Assembly: GCF_024305175.1 (NCBI RefSeq)
Contig: NZ_JAMWYY010000030.1
Span: 1-36,694 of the forward strand
From: Flavobacterium sp.
GTDB taxonomy: Bacteria > Bacteroidota > Bacteroidia > Flavobacteriales > Flavobacteriaceae
Length of the DNA stretch: 36,694 bases
Direction of reading: 5' to 3'
The notes below the pieces were generated by a model. That model searched no databases. It was not told where the DNA came from and was given only the letters and a program-made list of their open reading frames with translations. How positions within the stretch are numbered: position 1 is the stretch's first letter; the number at the start of each line of letters is the position of its first letter. The position numbers and the translations under genes are program-made. This document shows, piece by piece, positions 16,755-24,819 of the stretch.

Positions 16755-17717
16755 ATGAACGTATTCAAAAAAATAAATATCCGCGCCAAGACAAGCAATA
16801 GTACCGGTTTCGGAACCAATCCCGGCAGCTATGGCGGGCGCTTTATAAATAAAGATGGCTCTGCCAATGTAGAGAAAAGGGGAGTGCCGTTTTTAAGCCG
16901 CATTAGCTGGTACCACACCATGCAGGGCTTACCGGCCTGGAAGTTTATAGGCCTGCTTTTTCTTTTTTATGCAGGTATCAATTTTATTTTTGCAGCACTA
17001 TATTATGCAATAGGCATAGAGTACCTTGATGGGATAGATGCCAGTGAGGGCTCGGAATGGCTAAAGTTTGGCAAGGCATATTTCTTCAGCGCACAGACTT
17101 TTACTACTGTCGGTTACGGGCATATAAGCCCCAATGGCTTTTTAACAAGTGCCCTTGCTGCAACCGAAGCACTTACGGGCCTGCTTAGCTTTGCTATAGC
17201 AACAGGGCTTTTTTACGGCAGGTTTAGCAGGCCGAGGGCGTTTATAAGGTTTTCAGAAAATGCGGTTATAGCGCCCTACCGCAACGGTTCGGCATTCATG
17301 ATACGCATGACTCCCTTTAAGAACACCAACCTTATTGATGCCGAAGCACGAATGACACTTGGTATGAGCGTAGAAGAAAACGGCAGCATGGTTAATAAAT
17401 TTTATACGCTTGACCTTGAGCTGCAAAAAATAAATGCGCTAACCCTAAGCTGGACATTGGTACACCCAATAAATGAAGAAAGCCCTTTCTTTGGGTTTAC
17501 TAAAGAAGACTTTGATACTACCGAAGGCGAAATAATTGTTTATATAAAAGCCTTTGATGATGTTTTCAGCAGTACGGTTTCATCAGGCACATCTTATACT
17601 TTTGATGAAATTATATATGGCGCTAAGTTTAACATGATGTATGAAGAAAATGATGATAATACCAAAACCATATTAAATTTAGACCGTATCAACTCCTACA
17701 GCAAAGTTCAGCTATAG
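16755..17717 (+). CDS. Inward-rectifier potassium channel (KirBac family)
   Basis: A 320-residue inner-membrane K+ channel subunit expected to form a tetramer. TM1 is about residues 60-87 and TM2 about 129-155. The pore helix and selectivity filter read QTFTTVGYGHISP (TVGYG at 118-122). The C-terminal half is the cytosolic immunoglobulin-like Kir domain, beginning RPRAFIRFSENAVIAPY and including TLSWTLVHPINEESPFFG. The N-terminal segment is preceded by the amphipathic WYHTMQGLPAWKF slide helix. The gene is monocistronic, between a divergent secreted protein and an ABC-F gene. Gating ligand is not evident. Confidence 0.95.
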   Translation: MNVFKKINIRAKTSNSTGFGTNPGSYGGRFINKDGSANVEKRGVPFLSRISWYHTMQGLPAWKFIGLLFLFYAGINFIFAALYYAIGIEYLDGIDASEGSEWLKFGKAYFFSAQTFTTVGYGHISPNGFLTSALAATEALTGLLSFAIATGLFYGRFSRPRAFIRFSENAVIAPYRNGSAFMIRMTPFKNTNLIDAEARMTLGMSVEENGSMVNKFYTLDLELQKINALTLSWTLVHPINEESPFFGFTKEDFDTTEGEIIVYIKAFDDVFSSTVSSGTSYTFDEIIYGAKFNMMYEENDDNTKTILNLDRINSYSKVQL

Positions 17718-17869
17718 CAAATACTAACTGCTAATAACCATATACTAAACCGGATAACGCATATTCTAATTTGCCTGTTACGGTCTCGCCCACGATATGT
17801 TACTTTACACTATTAAGTTATCCTGAATGCAGGAGGGTAACAAAATTATGGACTGAGTGTGTTTTTTTT

Positions 17870-17900
17870 AGGTCCGTCTTTTAAGGCGGGCTTATTTTTT
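17870..17900 (+). terminator. Probable terminator after the K+ channel gene
   Basis: AGGTCCGTC and GGCGGGCTT pair through several G-U bonds around a TTTTAA loop and are followed by a T-run. It lies about 150 bases after the stop. Confidence 0.5.
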
Positions 17901-17925
17901 ATATTCGGTTAACAGCAATAGCCGG

Positions 17926-17954
17926 TTGCCGTTTATAGTTTTCCATTATCTTTG
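17926..17954 (+). promoter_or_regulatory. Promoter of the first ABC-F gene
   Basis: TTG (17926-17928), 18 bases, TATCTTTG (17947-17954). The frame is open back to this TTG, so an automated caller could place a start codon in the -33 element. The promoter rules that out and favours the ATG at 17977. Confidence 0.8.
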
Positions 17955-17976
17955 CACCTTCAAAATCAAACAGGTA

Positions 17977-19608
17977 ATGATAACTGCAGATGCCCTATCG
18001 GTACAATTTGGCGGTACCACTCTTTTCAGCGATGTTTCTTTCTCTATTAACGAAACCGATAAAATTGCCCTTATGGGCAAGAATGGTGCGGGTAAAAGTA
18101 CCCTGCTAAAAATACTGGCAGGTGTAAACAAACCATCATCGGGTAACGTTTCGGCGCCAAAAGGCACCGTAATTGCTTATTTGCCACAGCATTTGCTTAC
18201 AGAAGACAATGCAACGGTTTTCGAAGAAACAAGCAAGGCTTTTGCTGAGATATTCAAAATGAAGGAGGAAATAGATGCCCTTAATGAAGAGCTTACAGTA
18301 CGTACCGATTATGAGTCGGAAGAATATTATAAAATTATCGAAAGGGTATCGGAGCTTAGTGAAAAATTCTATTCGATAGAAGAGGTGAATTATGAAGCCG
18401 AGGTAGAAAAGGTACTGAAAGGTATGGGCTTTACCCGTATGGACTTTAACAGGCCAACTTCGGAGTTCAGCGGAGGGTGGCGCATGCGTATAGAGCTTGC
18501 TAAGATACTGCTGCAAAAACCCGACCTTATATTACTGGATGAACCTACCAACCACATGGATATTGAAAGTATCCAGTGGCTGGAAGATTTCCTTGTTAAC
18601 AGTGCCAAAGCAGTAATGGTAATATCACACGACCGTGCATTTGTAGATAACATAACCACGCGTACCATAGAGGTTACCATGGGGCGTATTTACGATTATA
18701 AGGCTAAATACTCCCATTACCTGGAATTAAGAAAAGACCGCCGTGCGCATCAGCAAAAGGCGTATGAGGAACAGCAAAAAATGATTGCTGAAACTACAGA
18801 ATTCATAGAACGTTTTAAAGGAACATACTCTAAAACCCTACAGGTACAAAGCCGTGTAAAAATGCTTGAAAAGCTGGAGTTGGTAGAGGTTGATGAGGTA
18901 GATACTTCCGCATTACGATTAAAATTTCCGCCTGCACCGCGTTCGGGCCAGTACCCTGTTGTGGTAAACGGATTGTATAAAGCTTATGGCGACCATGTTG
19001 TATTTAAAGATGCCGATATGGTTATAGAGCGAGGGCAAAAAGTTGCTTTTGTTGGTAAAAACGGCGAAGGTAAATCTACAATGGTGAAAGCAATAATGGG
19101 AGAAATTAACTTTCAGGGGAAACTGGAAGTGGGGCACAATGTAAAAATTGGTTATTTTGCCCAAAACCAGGCATCGTTACTGGATGGTGAACTTACCGTT
19201 TTTGAAACAATAGACAGGATTGCCGAAGGTGATATCCGCACACAGATAAAAAACCTGCTGGGCGCGTTTATGTTTAGCGGAGATGATACTACTAAAAAAG
19301 TAAAAGTACTATCAGGAGGGGAGAAGACGCGACTGGCTATGATAAAGCTGTTGCTGGAGCCGGTTAACGTACTGATTCTGGATGAGCCTACCAACCACCT
19401 TGATATGAAAACCAAGGATATTATTAAAGATGCACTAAATGCTTTTGACGGTACGCTGATACTGGTATCGCACGACAGGGACTTTCTTGACGGTTTGGTA
19501 ACCAAAGTTTTTGAATTTGGTAACAAACGTGTTAAAGAACATTTTGAAGATATTAAAGGTTTCCTTGAGCTTAAAAAGATGGAGAATCTTCGGGAGATAG
19601 ATAAATAG
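17977..19608 (+). CDS. ABC-F family ATPase, ribosome-associated type
   Basis: A soluble protein of 543 residues with two ABC ATPase domains and no membrane part, the layout of ABC-F translation factors (EttA/YbiT/ABCF2 group). Domain 1 has Walker A GKNGAGKST, signature FSGGWRMR and Walker B/D-loop LLDEPTNHMD. The linker (about 230-320) is the charged P-site tRNA-interaction motif. Domain 2 has GKNGEGKST, LSGGEKTRL and LDEPTNHLD. Both catalytic glutamates are kept. Such proteins resolve stalled or misconfigured ribosomes, and some give ribosome-protecting antibiotic resistance; nothing here separates those roles. The start is the ATG at 17977 (MITADALSVQFGG), giving a very short leader after the promoter. 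Confidence 0.93.
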   Translation: MITADALSVQFGGTTLFSDVSFSINETDKIALMGKNGAGKSTLLKILAGVNKPSSGNVSAPKGTVIAYLPQHLLTEDNATVFEETSKAFAEIFKMKEEIDALNEELTVRTDYESEEYYKIIERVSELSEKFYSIEEVNYEAEVEKVLKGMGFTRMDFNRPTSEFSGGWRMRIELAKILLQKPDLILLDEPTNHMDIESIQWLEDFLVNSAKAVMVISHDRAFVDNITTRTIEVTMGRIYDYKAKYSHYLELRKDRRAHQQKAYEEQQKMIAETTEFIERFKGTYSKTLQVQSRVKMLEKLELVEVDEVDTSALRLKFPPAPRSGQYPVVVNGLYKAYGDHVVFKDADMVIERGQKVAFVGKNGEGKSTMVKAIMGEINFQGKLEVGHNVKIGYFAQNQASLLDGELTVFETIDRIAEGDIRTQIKNLLGAFMFSGDDTTKKVKVLSGGEKTRLAMIKLLLEPVNVLILDEPTNHLDMKTKDIIKDALNAFDGTLILVSHDRDFLDGLVTKVFEFGNKRVKEHFEDIKGFLELKKMENLREIDK

Positions 19609-19643
19609 CTGATAGCTCTCAGCCTTCAGCTTTTAGCTTTCAG
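19606..19643. repeat. AGCT-rich intergenic repeat, copy 1
   Basis: Starts at the TAG stop of the ABC-F gene and reiterates short units such as TAGCT, TCAGC and AGCTTTCAG. Similar sequence occurs at 20438-20470 and 28521-28629. Confidence 0.6.
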
Positions 19644-19668
19644 ATTACAGGCCGGCGCTATAAATTAG

Positions 19669-19699
19669 AAAAGGCACTACATGAACGTGGTGCCTTTTT
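19669..19699. terminator. Bidirectional terminator
   Basis: AAAAGGCACTAC, loop ATGAAC, GTGGTGCCTTTTT between the ABC-F gene and a convergent small secreted-protein gene. Confidence 0.88.
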
Positions 19700-19718
19700 C
19701 AATTTAACTAAACTAAAC

Positions 19719-20132
19719 CTATTTATTACGCTCTTTCCATTTATTGATGCCTATTACATTGTCCCTGATGTCTTTTTGCCAGTCGTTACCGTATTGCTTT
19801 TGAAGGTGCTGAAAGACAAGTAAGTTATATGTTTCAAAAAAAGTCATGTTTGCCGGAGCAATGCAGCCGAAATCATGATAAGTAATATCGAACTTTTTCT
19901 GAAAAGTTTCCGTAGCTTCATGGCTGTAAGGTTTTAATCCTCCAACGGTATAAATGGTAAAAGAGTTTCTCTTGCTGTCGTATTTAAACTTTTGTTCAGG
20001 CGTTACCTGCGCAAAAGGCAAGGGTTTTGAATTTTCATCTCGACCACTTTGCTGACTGTAGCTGAGAAATGACATTAATAAAAAAGCCTTTAAAATTATG
20101 CTTTTAAGGTATTTGTAATTTTTTCTTTTCAT
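19719..20132 (-). CDS. Small secreted protein of unknown function
   Basis: About 137 residues from the ATG at 20132 (MKRKNYKYLKS). The frame is also open to an ATG at 20147, five codons earlier. A hydrophobic signal-like segment ends near SYSQQSG. The mature part includes NSFTIYTVGGLKP, KKFDITYHDFGCIAP and TFFETYNLLVFQHLQKQYG; a single cysteine lies in the HDFGC motif. No family is recognised. Its start overlaps the 3' end of the upstream plug-like gene by 29 bases, so the two are translationally linked and probably belong to the sigma-factor cluster operon. Confidence 0.7.
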   Translation of the reverse strand: MKRKNYKYLKSIILKAFLLMSFLSYSQQSGRDENSKPLPFAQVTPEQKFKYDSKRNSFTIYTVGGLKPYSHEATETFQKKFDITYHDFGCIAPANMTFFETYNLLVFQHLQKQYGNDWQKDIRDNVIGINKWKERNK

Positions 20133-20403
20133 ATTTTCTTCGTTCACGTTTTGTTAGTGCTTTTATAGTTGTTATCACAATGATTACTCTATCCGGGTTT
20201 CGGCAGTTCAGGATTGCTAAATCATCAGTATTTTTCAGAATTTTGAAACTGATGATATCTTCAGATTTTATGTTTTGAAATCCATACGAAGTTTCGGGTA
20301 CACCATCTATTATGTAAAGCGTATCTCTCGGGATTGGGATTATCTCCTGGCTGTAGCTGATACCAGTTAACATCATAAAAGCCACTAATACTGTTAATTT
20401 CAT
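20104..20403 (-). CDS. Free-standing TonB-plug-like mini-protein
   Basis: A 99-residue protein with a signal peptide (about 1-19, ending ISYSQ). The mature part reads DTLYIIDGVPETS, then NIKSEDIISFKILKNTDDLAIL, then RVIIVITT. This follows the core of SusC/RagA plug domains (xxIVDGVP, then NPNDIESIEVLKDASATAIYG, then GVIxITTK), but with no room for the rest of the plug or any barrel. The C-terminus is very basic (KRERRKYEKKK). It lies 67 bases downstream of the vWA-plug protein, which carries two related modules, and overlaps the next gene. The assignment as a plug derivative comes from motif reading; its activity is unknown. Confidence 0.65.
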   Translation of the reverse strand: MKLTVLVAFMMLTGISYSQEIIPIPRDTLYIIDGVPETSYGFQNIKSEDIISFKILKNTDDLAILNCRNPDRVIIVITTIKALTKRERRKYEKKKLQIP

Positions 20404-20437
20404 ATTTTCTTTACAATTTAATTCTGTTGCCTCTTGC

Positions 20438-20470
20438 CTAATTGCTATTGGCTAAAAGCTAAAAGCTGAG
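20438..20470. repeat. AGCT-rich intergenic repeat, copy 2
   Basis: Reiterated GCTA and AAAGCT units (such as GGCTAAAAGCTAAAAGCTGA) directly after the stop codon of the vWA-plug gene. Related to 19606-19643 and 28521-28629. Confidence 0.5.
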
Positions 20471-23251
20471 CTACTCCACCATCTCCACTAATCGGATAAA
20501 CTCCGCGCGGTAACCTTCGGGGTCGGGTTGCTGTCCCTGTTTGGCGAGTTCAATAATGGCTTTGGTTTCTTTATTGGGTACCAGCTTGCTGTCCCTAAGC
20601 TTTAACCCGAACCAAGCCACGGCAGCCGCAAACTTAAAGTCGCCCGAGGTATTGCTTAATGGTGTTACCACATTAGGAATTACCTTAACCGTTTCTTTGC
20701 TTACATCTTCATCCGGTTTTTTGTGGCGGAATTTTATGGTGGCAAGCTCATCACTATAGTTACCCGATGTTTTTACCGGCTCGCTGTATTTAAGTTCCGG
20801 GGCAGGAGTAAAGTAGTCACTTTCCACACCCACCGGAATTATCTCATACAATGCCGTAACGGTATGACCACTCCCCAGCTCTCCCGCATCTATGGCATCG
20901 TTGGCAAAATCTTCATTGCGTAGCTTGCGGTTCTCGTACCCAATCAGGCGGTAGCTCTGCACATGTTTAGGGTTTAACTCTATCTGTATTTTTACATCTT
21001 TAGCTATGGCAAACATAGAGCCTTTAAATTCCTTCTGTAAAAAACGGTCGGCTTCCTGCATATTGTCTATGTACGCGTAGTTACCATTGCCTTTATCTGC
21101 CAGTATTTCCATTTTAGAGTCCTTGTAATTACCCATGCCGTAGCCCAGGCAGGTAAGGAACACTCCGCTTTTGCGCTTCTCCTCAATAAGTGTTTGCATA
21201 TCGGTGTTAGACGATGCCCCAACATTAAAGTCGCCATCCGTTGCCAGTATCACACGGTTGTTGCCGCCTTTTATAAAGTTCTCCAGTGCGGTTTTGTAAG
21301 CAAGCTCTATACCTGCTCCCCCTGCGGTGCTGCCGCCTGCCTCAAGTTTATTCAATGCATTGATGATGGTGCTTTTCTCGCCCCCGCTGGTAGAAGGCAG
21401 CACGAGGCCTGCCGCCCCGGCATATACTACAATAGCTATCCTGTCCTGCGGCCGCATCTGGTTTACCAGCAGTTTCATAGACTGCTTTAGTAGTGGCAGT
21501 TTGTTGCTGTCGCTCATCGAACCCGATACATCTATCAGGAACACAAAGTTGGATGCAGGTAAATCGGCAGTTGGTATGTCTTTACCTTTCAAACCAATTT
21601 TTAATAGCTTGTGTTTTGGGTTCCACGGCGCATCGCTGTACTCGGTATTAATAGAGAACACATCGTTACCTGTTGGCTGCGGATACTGATATTTAAAAAA
21701 GTTGATCATTTCTTCAACCCGAACAGCATCTTTTGGCACTATTTGCCCGTTGTTTAAAAAGCGACGCACATTAGTATAAGAGGCATTGTCAACATCAATA
21801 GAGAAAGTGGAAAGCGGTACTGTTGCCGTATTTTCAAACTTATTTTCTTCAAAAGATTCATATTCTTCCTGGTCAACCTGTATTTTAGCTTTTGGTTTTA
21901 CTTGCTGAAATTCTAATCGTTGTGGAGTATCGCTATTATTTTTCCTGCTTCTTTCAATAAGCCTTTTTGTTTTTTTAGAGAGGCCGCCTTTTGTCTTGAA
22001 TACTACTGTAGGGCTATTGCCACGGTTACTGTATAACAACGTATTCGGATCATTTTTGTAAATGTCACAAGTTGCAATGTCATTAGGATTTAACGTATCG
22101 ATTACATCTTCATCTACAACAATGCCGTCAATAATATATACAGTGTTTTCTCCGGGTAGCCTGCTGATGTTGTCTAACTTTGCTTTAATTTCTTCAGGCC
22201 TTTCATAATGTGCTTCCTGAAATGCCCCTGACTTTGTGCTTATCAGTATTACCCCGTTAGCGCCCCTGTTGCCATATATAGAAGTAGCTGAAGCATCGCT
22301 TAATATTTCATAGGAATCTATATCATTTTGATTTATACTCCTGAAACCATCTTCATCTACGGGTACTCCATCTACAATAAACAAAGGTTCAGTATCACCA
22401 TTTATGCTGCCAATACCACGTAGTACTATTGTAGTGTCAGCACCGGGTTGCCCCTTACCTGTAGCTATGTTAAGCCCCGCAACTTGGCCTTGTAAACTTC
22501 GAAGTACAGATGCATTGGCTCTGTCTTCAACTTCTTCAGCAGATAATGTTGTTATAGCTGCTGCTTTACGTTCATTATATTTCTCATCCTCTCTCTTTAT
22601 AGGATAACGATTAGAAGTGACCGCCGAATATTGATTATCGGGGTTTTGGCTTATAGTTGCCGAGTTGGATAACGATTGGTTAACATATCCTTGTATTGCT
22701 GTTGGTTTAGCTATTACATCATTAAAATATCTGGGAGACCTTAGCACCATAGTTTCGCTTTCTACTACAGGAGTATTTACCTTTTTCTGAGCCTCAAGCG
22801 GTTTATATTTTACTTCTTCTACAACATGCCTTCCATTAATAATATATTCTTTGGACGAATAACTATTATCGATAGGATTTGATTTTTCAAATTTGTTTTT
22901 AGGTGTTGTATCAATATCTGCGATAATATGTTCTACTTGGCGCTCCGTAGTAAAAGTCTCATTTACCTTTTGTGTATCAATAACCGTAGTAACATTGCGT
23001 TCCGGTGCCACATTTGGGTTTACGACCGGGTCGGCATCATTACGCATAATAAGGTTGCCTATACTGATGAACAGCAAAAGCATTGCGGCTGCGCCTGTAT
23101 ATTTCCACCATGCTATGCCACGGCGTTTTTTCTTCTCGTCCAGCTTTTCCTCTACGCGGCTCCATACCGCCTCCATACGGTCAAAACCCTTTTGTTCGGC
23201 TTTACCGGCAGCCTCTTTAAACTGTTCGTATATTTTATCTTGATTTTCCAT
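20471..23251 (-). CDS. Membrane-anchored fusion: two TonB-plug-like modules and a YfbK-type vWA domain
   Basis: A 926-residue protein. Residues 1-46 are charged, cytosolic and helical (FDRMEAVWSRVEEKLDEKKK); 48-68 is a single TM helix; the remainder should be periplasmic. Residues about 231-342 match a SusC-type plug: LQGQVAGLNIATGKGQPGAD, TTIVLRGIGSI, FIVDGVPVDEDG, YEILSDASATSIYGNRGANG, VILISTKSG. A second, degenerate plug-like module lies at about 365-423 (VYIIDGIVVDED, LNPNDIATCDIYKND, LLYSNRG). Residues about 478-926 form a YfbK-like unit: N-terminal vWA-associated domain, a vWA domain with an intact MIDAS (DVSGS at 574-578, Thr642, Asp672) and a DUF3520-like C-terminus. No beta-barrel follows the plugs. 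The gene overlaps the ECF sigma factor upstream by 17 bases, so the cytosolic segment may act as an anti-sigma or sigma-binding region (inference). Confidence 0.85.
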   Translation of the reverse strand: MENQDKIYEQFKEAAGKAEQKGFDRMEAVWSRVEEKLDEKKKRRGIAWWKYTGAAAMLLLFISIGNLIMRNDADPVVNPNVAPERNVTTVIDTQKVNETFTTERQVEHIIADIDTTPKNKFEKSNPIDNSYSSKEYIINGRHVVEEVKYKPLEAQKKVNTPVVESETMVLRSPRYFNDVIAKPTAIQGYVNQSLSNSATISQNPDNQYSAVTSNRYPIKREDEKYNERKAAAITTLSAEEVEDRANASVLRSLQGQVAGLNIATGKGQPGADTTIVLRGIGSINGDTEPLFIVDGVPVDEDGFRSINQNDIDSYEILSDASATSIYGNRGANGVILISTKSGAFQEAHYERPEEIKAKLDNISRLPGENTVYIIDGIVVDEDVIDTLNPNDIATCDIYKNDPNTLLYSNRGNSPTVVFKTKGGLSKKTKRLIERSRKNNSDTPQRLEFQQVKPKAKIQVDQEEYESFEENKFENTATVPLSTFSIDVDNASYTNVRRFLNNGQIVPKDAVRVEEMINFFKYQYPQPTGNDVFSINTEYSDAPWNPKHKLLKIGLKGKDIPTADLPASNFVFLIDVSGSMSDSNKLPLLKQSMKLLVNQMRPQDRIAIVVYAGAAGLVLPSTSGGEKSTIINALNKLEAGGSTAGGAGIELAYKTALENFIKGGNNRVILATDGDFNVGASSNTDMQTLIEEKRKSGVFLTCLGYGMGNYKDSKMEILADKGNGNYAYIDNMQEADRFLQKEFKGSMFAIAKDVKIQIELNPKHVQSYRLIGYENRKLRNEDFANDAIDAGELGSGHTVTALYEIIPVGVESDYFTPAPELKYSEPVKTSGNYSDELATIKFRHKKPDEDVSKETVKVIPNVVTPLSNTSGDFKFAAAVAWFGLKLRDSKLVPNKETKAIIELAKQGQQPDPEGYRAEFIRLVEMVE

Positions 23252-23786
23252 TGCTGTTCACGTTTTGGTAATAAACATTGTTTACTAATTCCTTCAGTTT
23301 GGTTCGGGAGACGTTTAATTGTGATTTGGATGTTCCCTCACTAATGTTCAGCATGGAGGCTATCTCCTTGTGCGAGTACCCTTCTATGGCATACAAATTA
23401 AAAATAGTTTTGCAGCCTTCGGGCAGGTAGGTAAGCAGGTGCAGCAGGTCTTCTTCCTCAAGCCCGGCCGAATGGGTTTGCGAAGGTTCGGCTGCCGCTG
23501 CCATGTCTTCAATATAAATATTGAAGTTCACGTTCCGCTTCAGGCTCAGCAAGCACTGGTTCACGGCAATTTTGCGTGCCCAGGCTTCAAAAGCCGCGGT
23601 TTCTTTCAGTTGGTCCAGTTTGGTAAAGATGGTATAAAAGGCATCAGCCATTGCCTCTTCTATAAGCTCTTCACTCTTCAGGTACCTTTTGCAGGTATAG
23701 TACAGCTTTGGCGCCATATGCTCATACACCCGTCGTTGTGCGTCGCGGTGCATTTTCCTGCATGCATCTATGAGTTTTTCATCCAT
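23235..23786 (-). CDS. ECF-type RNA polymerase sigma factor
   Basis: A 183-residue sigma-70 family protein with sigma2 (about 25-90: YYTCKRYLKSEELIEEAMAD, AFEAWARKIAVNQCL) and sigma4 (about 115-170: LPEGCKTIFNLYAIEGYSHK, EIASMLNISEGTSKSQL, then a helix). It lacks regions 1 and 3, as ECF factors do. The ATG at 23786 is preferred to the adjacent upstream GTG at 23789. Its 3' end overlaps the start of the vWA-plug membrane protein by 17 bases, the usual arrangement for a sigma factor and its membrane regulator. Targets are unknown; autoregulation is plausible but no duplicated promoter motif was identified. Confidence 0.92.
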   Translation of the reverse strand: MDEKLIDACRKMHRDAQRRVYEHMAPKLYYTCKRYLKSEELIEEAMADAFYTIFTKLDQLKETAAFEAWARKIAVNQCLLSLKRNVNFNIYIEDMAAAAEPSQTHSAGLEEEDLLHLLTYLPEGCKTIFNLYAIEGYSHKEIASMLNISEGTSKSQLNVSRTKLKELVNNVYYQNVNSNGKSR

Positions 23787-23832
23787 CACAATTATGTCTC
23801 TTTACCTGTATAGAGCATCAAACTGTACAAAA

Positions 23833-23900
23833 GGTTGGGAAGGGGGGTGAAAAAAATTAGCCCCTAACCCCCAAAGGGGAAATATGAGAGGGTTGGGAAG
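23833..23900. repeat. CCCCTAACCCC-type intergenic element
   Basis: CCCCTAACCCCCAAAGGGGA (23861-23880) lies between two direct copies of GGTTGGGAAG (23833-23842 and 23891-23900). From memory, CCCCTAACCCC...AAAGGGG sequences are scattered between genes in many Bacteroidota; this was not searched. Confidence 0.55.
23852..23881 (-). terminator. Possible terminator of the propeller-like gene
   Basis: On the minus strand CCCCT and AGGGG can pair and are followed by CTAATTTTTTT, 25 bases after the stop codon. The stem is short. Confidence 0.45.
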
Positions 23901-23904
23901 AGGC

Positions 23905-24747
23905 TTATTTCTCAATGGTAAGCTTATAAATATCAGATGTATCCTCGTCATTATCCTTATCCTCACATAGCAGGAACTCAAGCGTGCTGCCATTGTCTTT
24001 ATAAAGGGTTATACCTTCAAACTTATTTTTCCCTATTACCTGTGTTTTCTTTACTTTCATTGTTTCAAGGTCAAGCGAGCCTATAAGTGTACCGGTAACT
24101 TCGCCATCATGGTAGGTTGATGAAGATTTTTCTGCCGCAGCAATAAAGTATAAAACACCACCCACTTTTACGGCATCGGTAAAACCAGCCTTTGCACCGC
24201 TTATCTCGGGCAGGTCAATTGCATTATAAAGTATCTGGAAGTTAGTATCGGCTATATCACCATCAAGCGTAAAAATACCATTTTGCCCGTTTTTACCGTT
24301 ACCGCGTTGCAGCAGGTACCAAACCGAGCCATCATTTACAGCCGCTTCTATATTAAAATCATCGGGTGTAATTTCGCCAAAGCTTTGCATAACCATATAC
24401 AAATCGGTAGCATCTATGTGCGGGTAAACTTCTTTGGTTTTGCTGTTAATGTGCCCTATTATATTGCGGTTTTCTGTAGAGCCTGAGCCAAACAGGTACA
24501 GATGCCCGTCTTTATAAGACAAGGCTTCATAATCAGGCTTATCCGGCTTTGGCACGTTTTCCATTGGGCCTGTATAATCAGGAGCTACCAACGGTATTTT
24601 ATCCAGCTTTTGTGTGGTGATGTTATACTCATATAAAAAATGGCTGTTATCGGAAATGATAAATAACGAGCTGCCGTTAAAAAACAACCCCGAAGCAGAA
24701 CCAATGCCTATTATCCTGAATAACAGCTCTAACTTAAACTTTTGCAT
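23905..24747 (-). CDS. Predicted beta-propeller protein of unknown function
   Basis: A 280-residue protein without a signal peptide, so probably cytosolic. It consists of repeated beta-rich units: GLFFNGSSLFIISDNSHFLY, YEALSYKDGHLYLFGSGS, FNIEAAVNDGSVWYLLQRGN, FTDAVKVGGVLYFIAAAEKS, KFEGITLYKDNGSTLEFLLC. The conserved pattern of acidic residues (DYEAL, FNIEA, KFEGI, CEDKDNDEDTSD) is reminiscent of phytase-like or esterase-like propellers and of a family I recall as DUF6929; that label is uncertain. It lies upstream of the ECF sigma factor on the same strand but is separated from it by a terminator-like element, and it is divergent from the PPK2 gene. Confidence 0.65.
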   Translation of the reverse strand: MQKFKLELLFRIIGIGSASGLFFNGSSLFIISDNSHFLYEYNITTQKLDKIPLVAPDYTGPMENVPKPDKPDYEALSYKDGHLYLFGSGSTENRNIIGHINSKTKEVYPHIDATDLYMVMQSFGEITPDDFNIEAAVNDGSVWYLLQRGNGKNGQNGIFTLDGDIADTNFQILYNAIDLPEISGAKAGFTDAVKVGGVLYFIAAAEKSSSTYHDGEVTGTLIGSLDLETMKVKKTQVIGKNKFEGITLYKDNGSTLEFLLCEDKDNDEDTSDIYKLTIEK

Positions 24748-24819
24748 AATATTAGGTTTTTACCAAAACGCAGCGGCGTATAAATTCTTACATTTATATA
24801 AAGATAAAGCATTTTAACC

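Noticed and set aside
17718..17869. Small gene or RNA between the K+ channel and ABC-F genes
   Set aside because: No frame with a sensible start and composition, and no clear structured RNA; only a G-U-rich terminator-like hairpin and the next promoter follow it.
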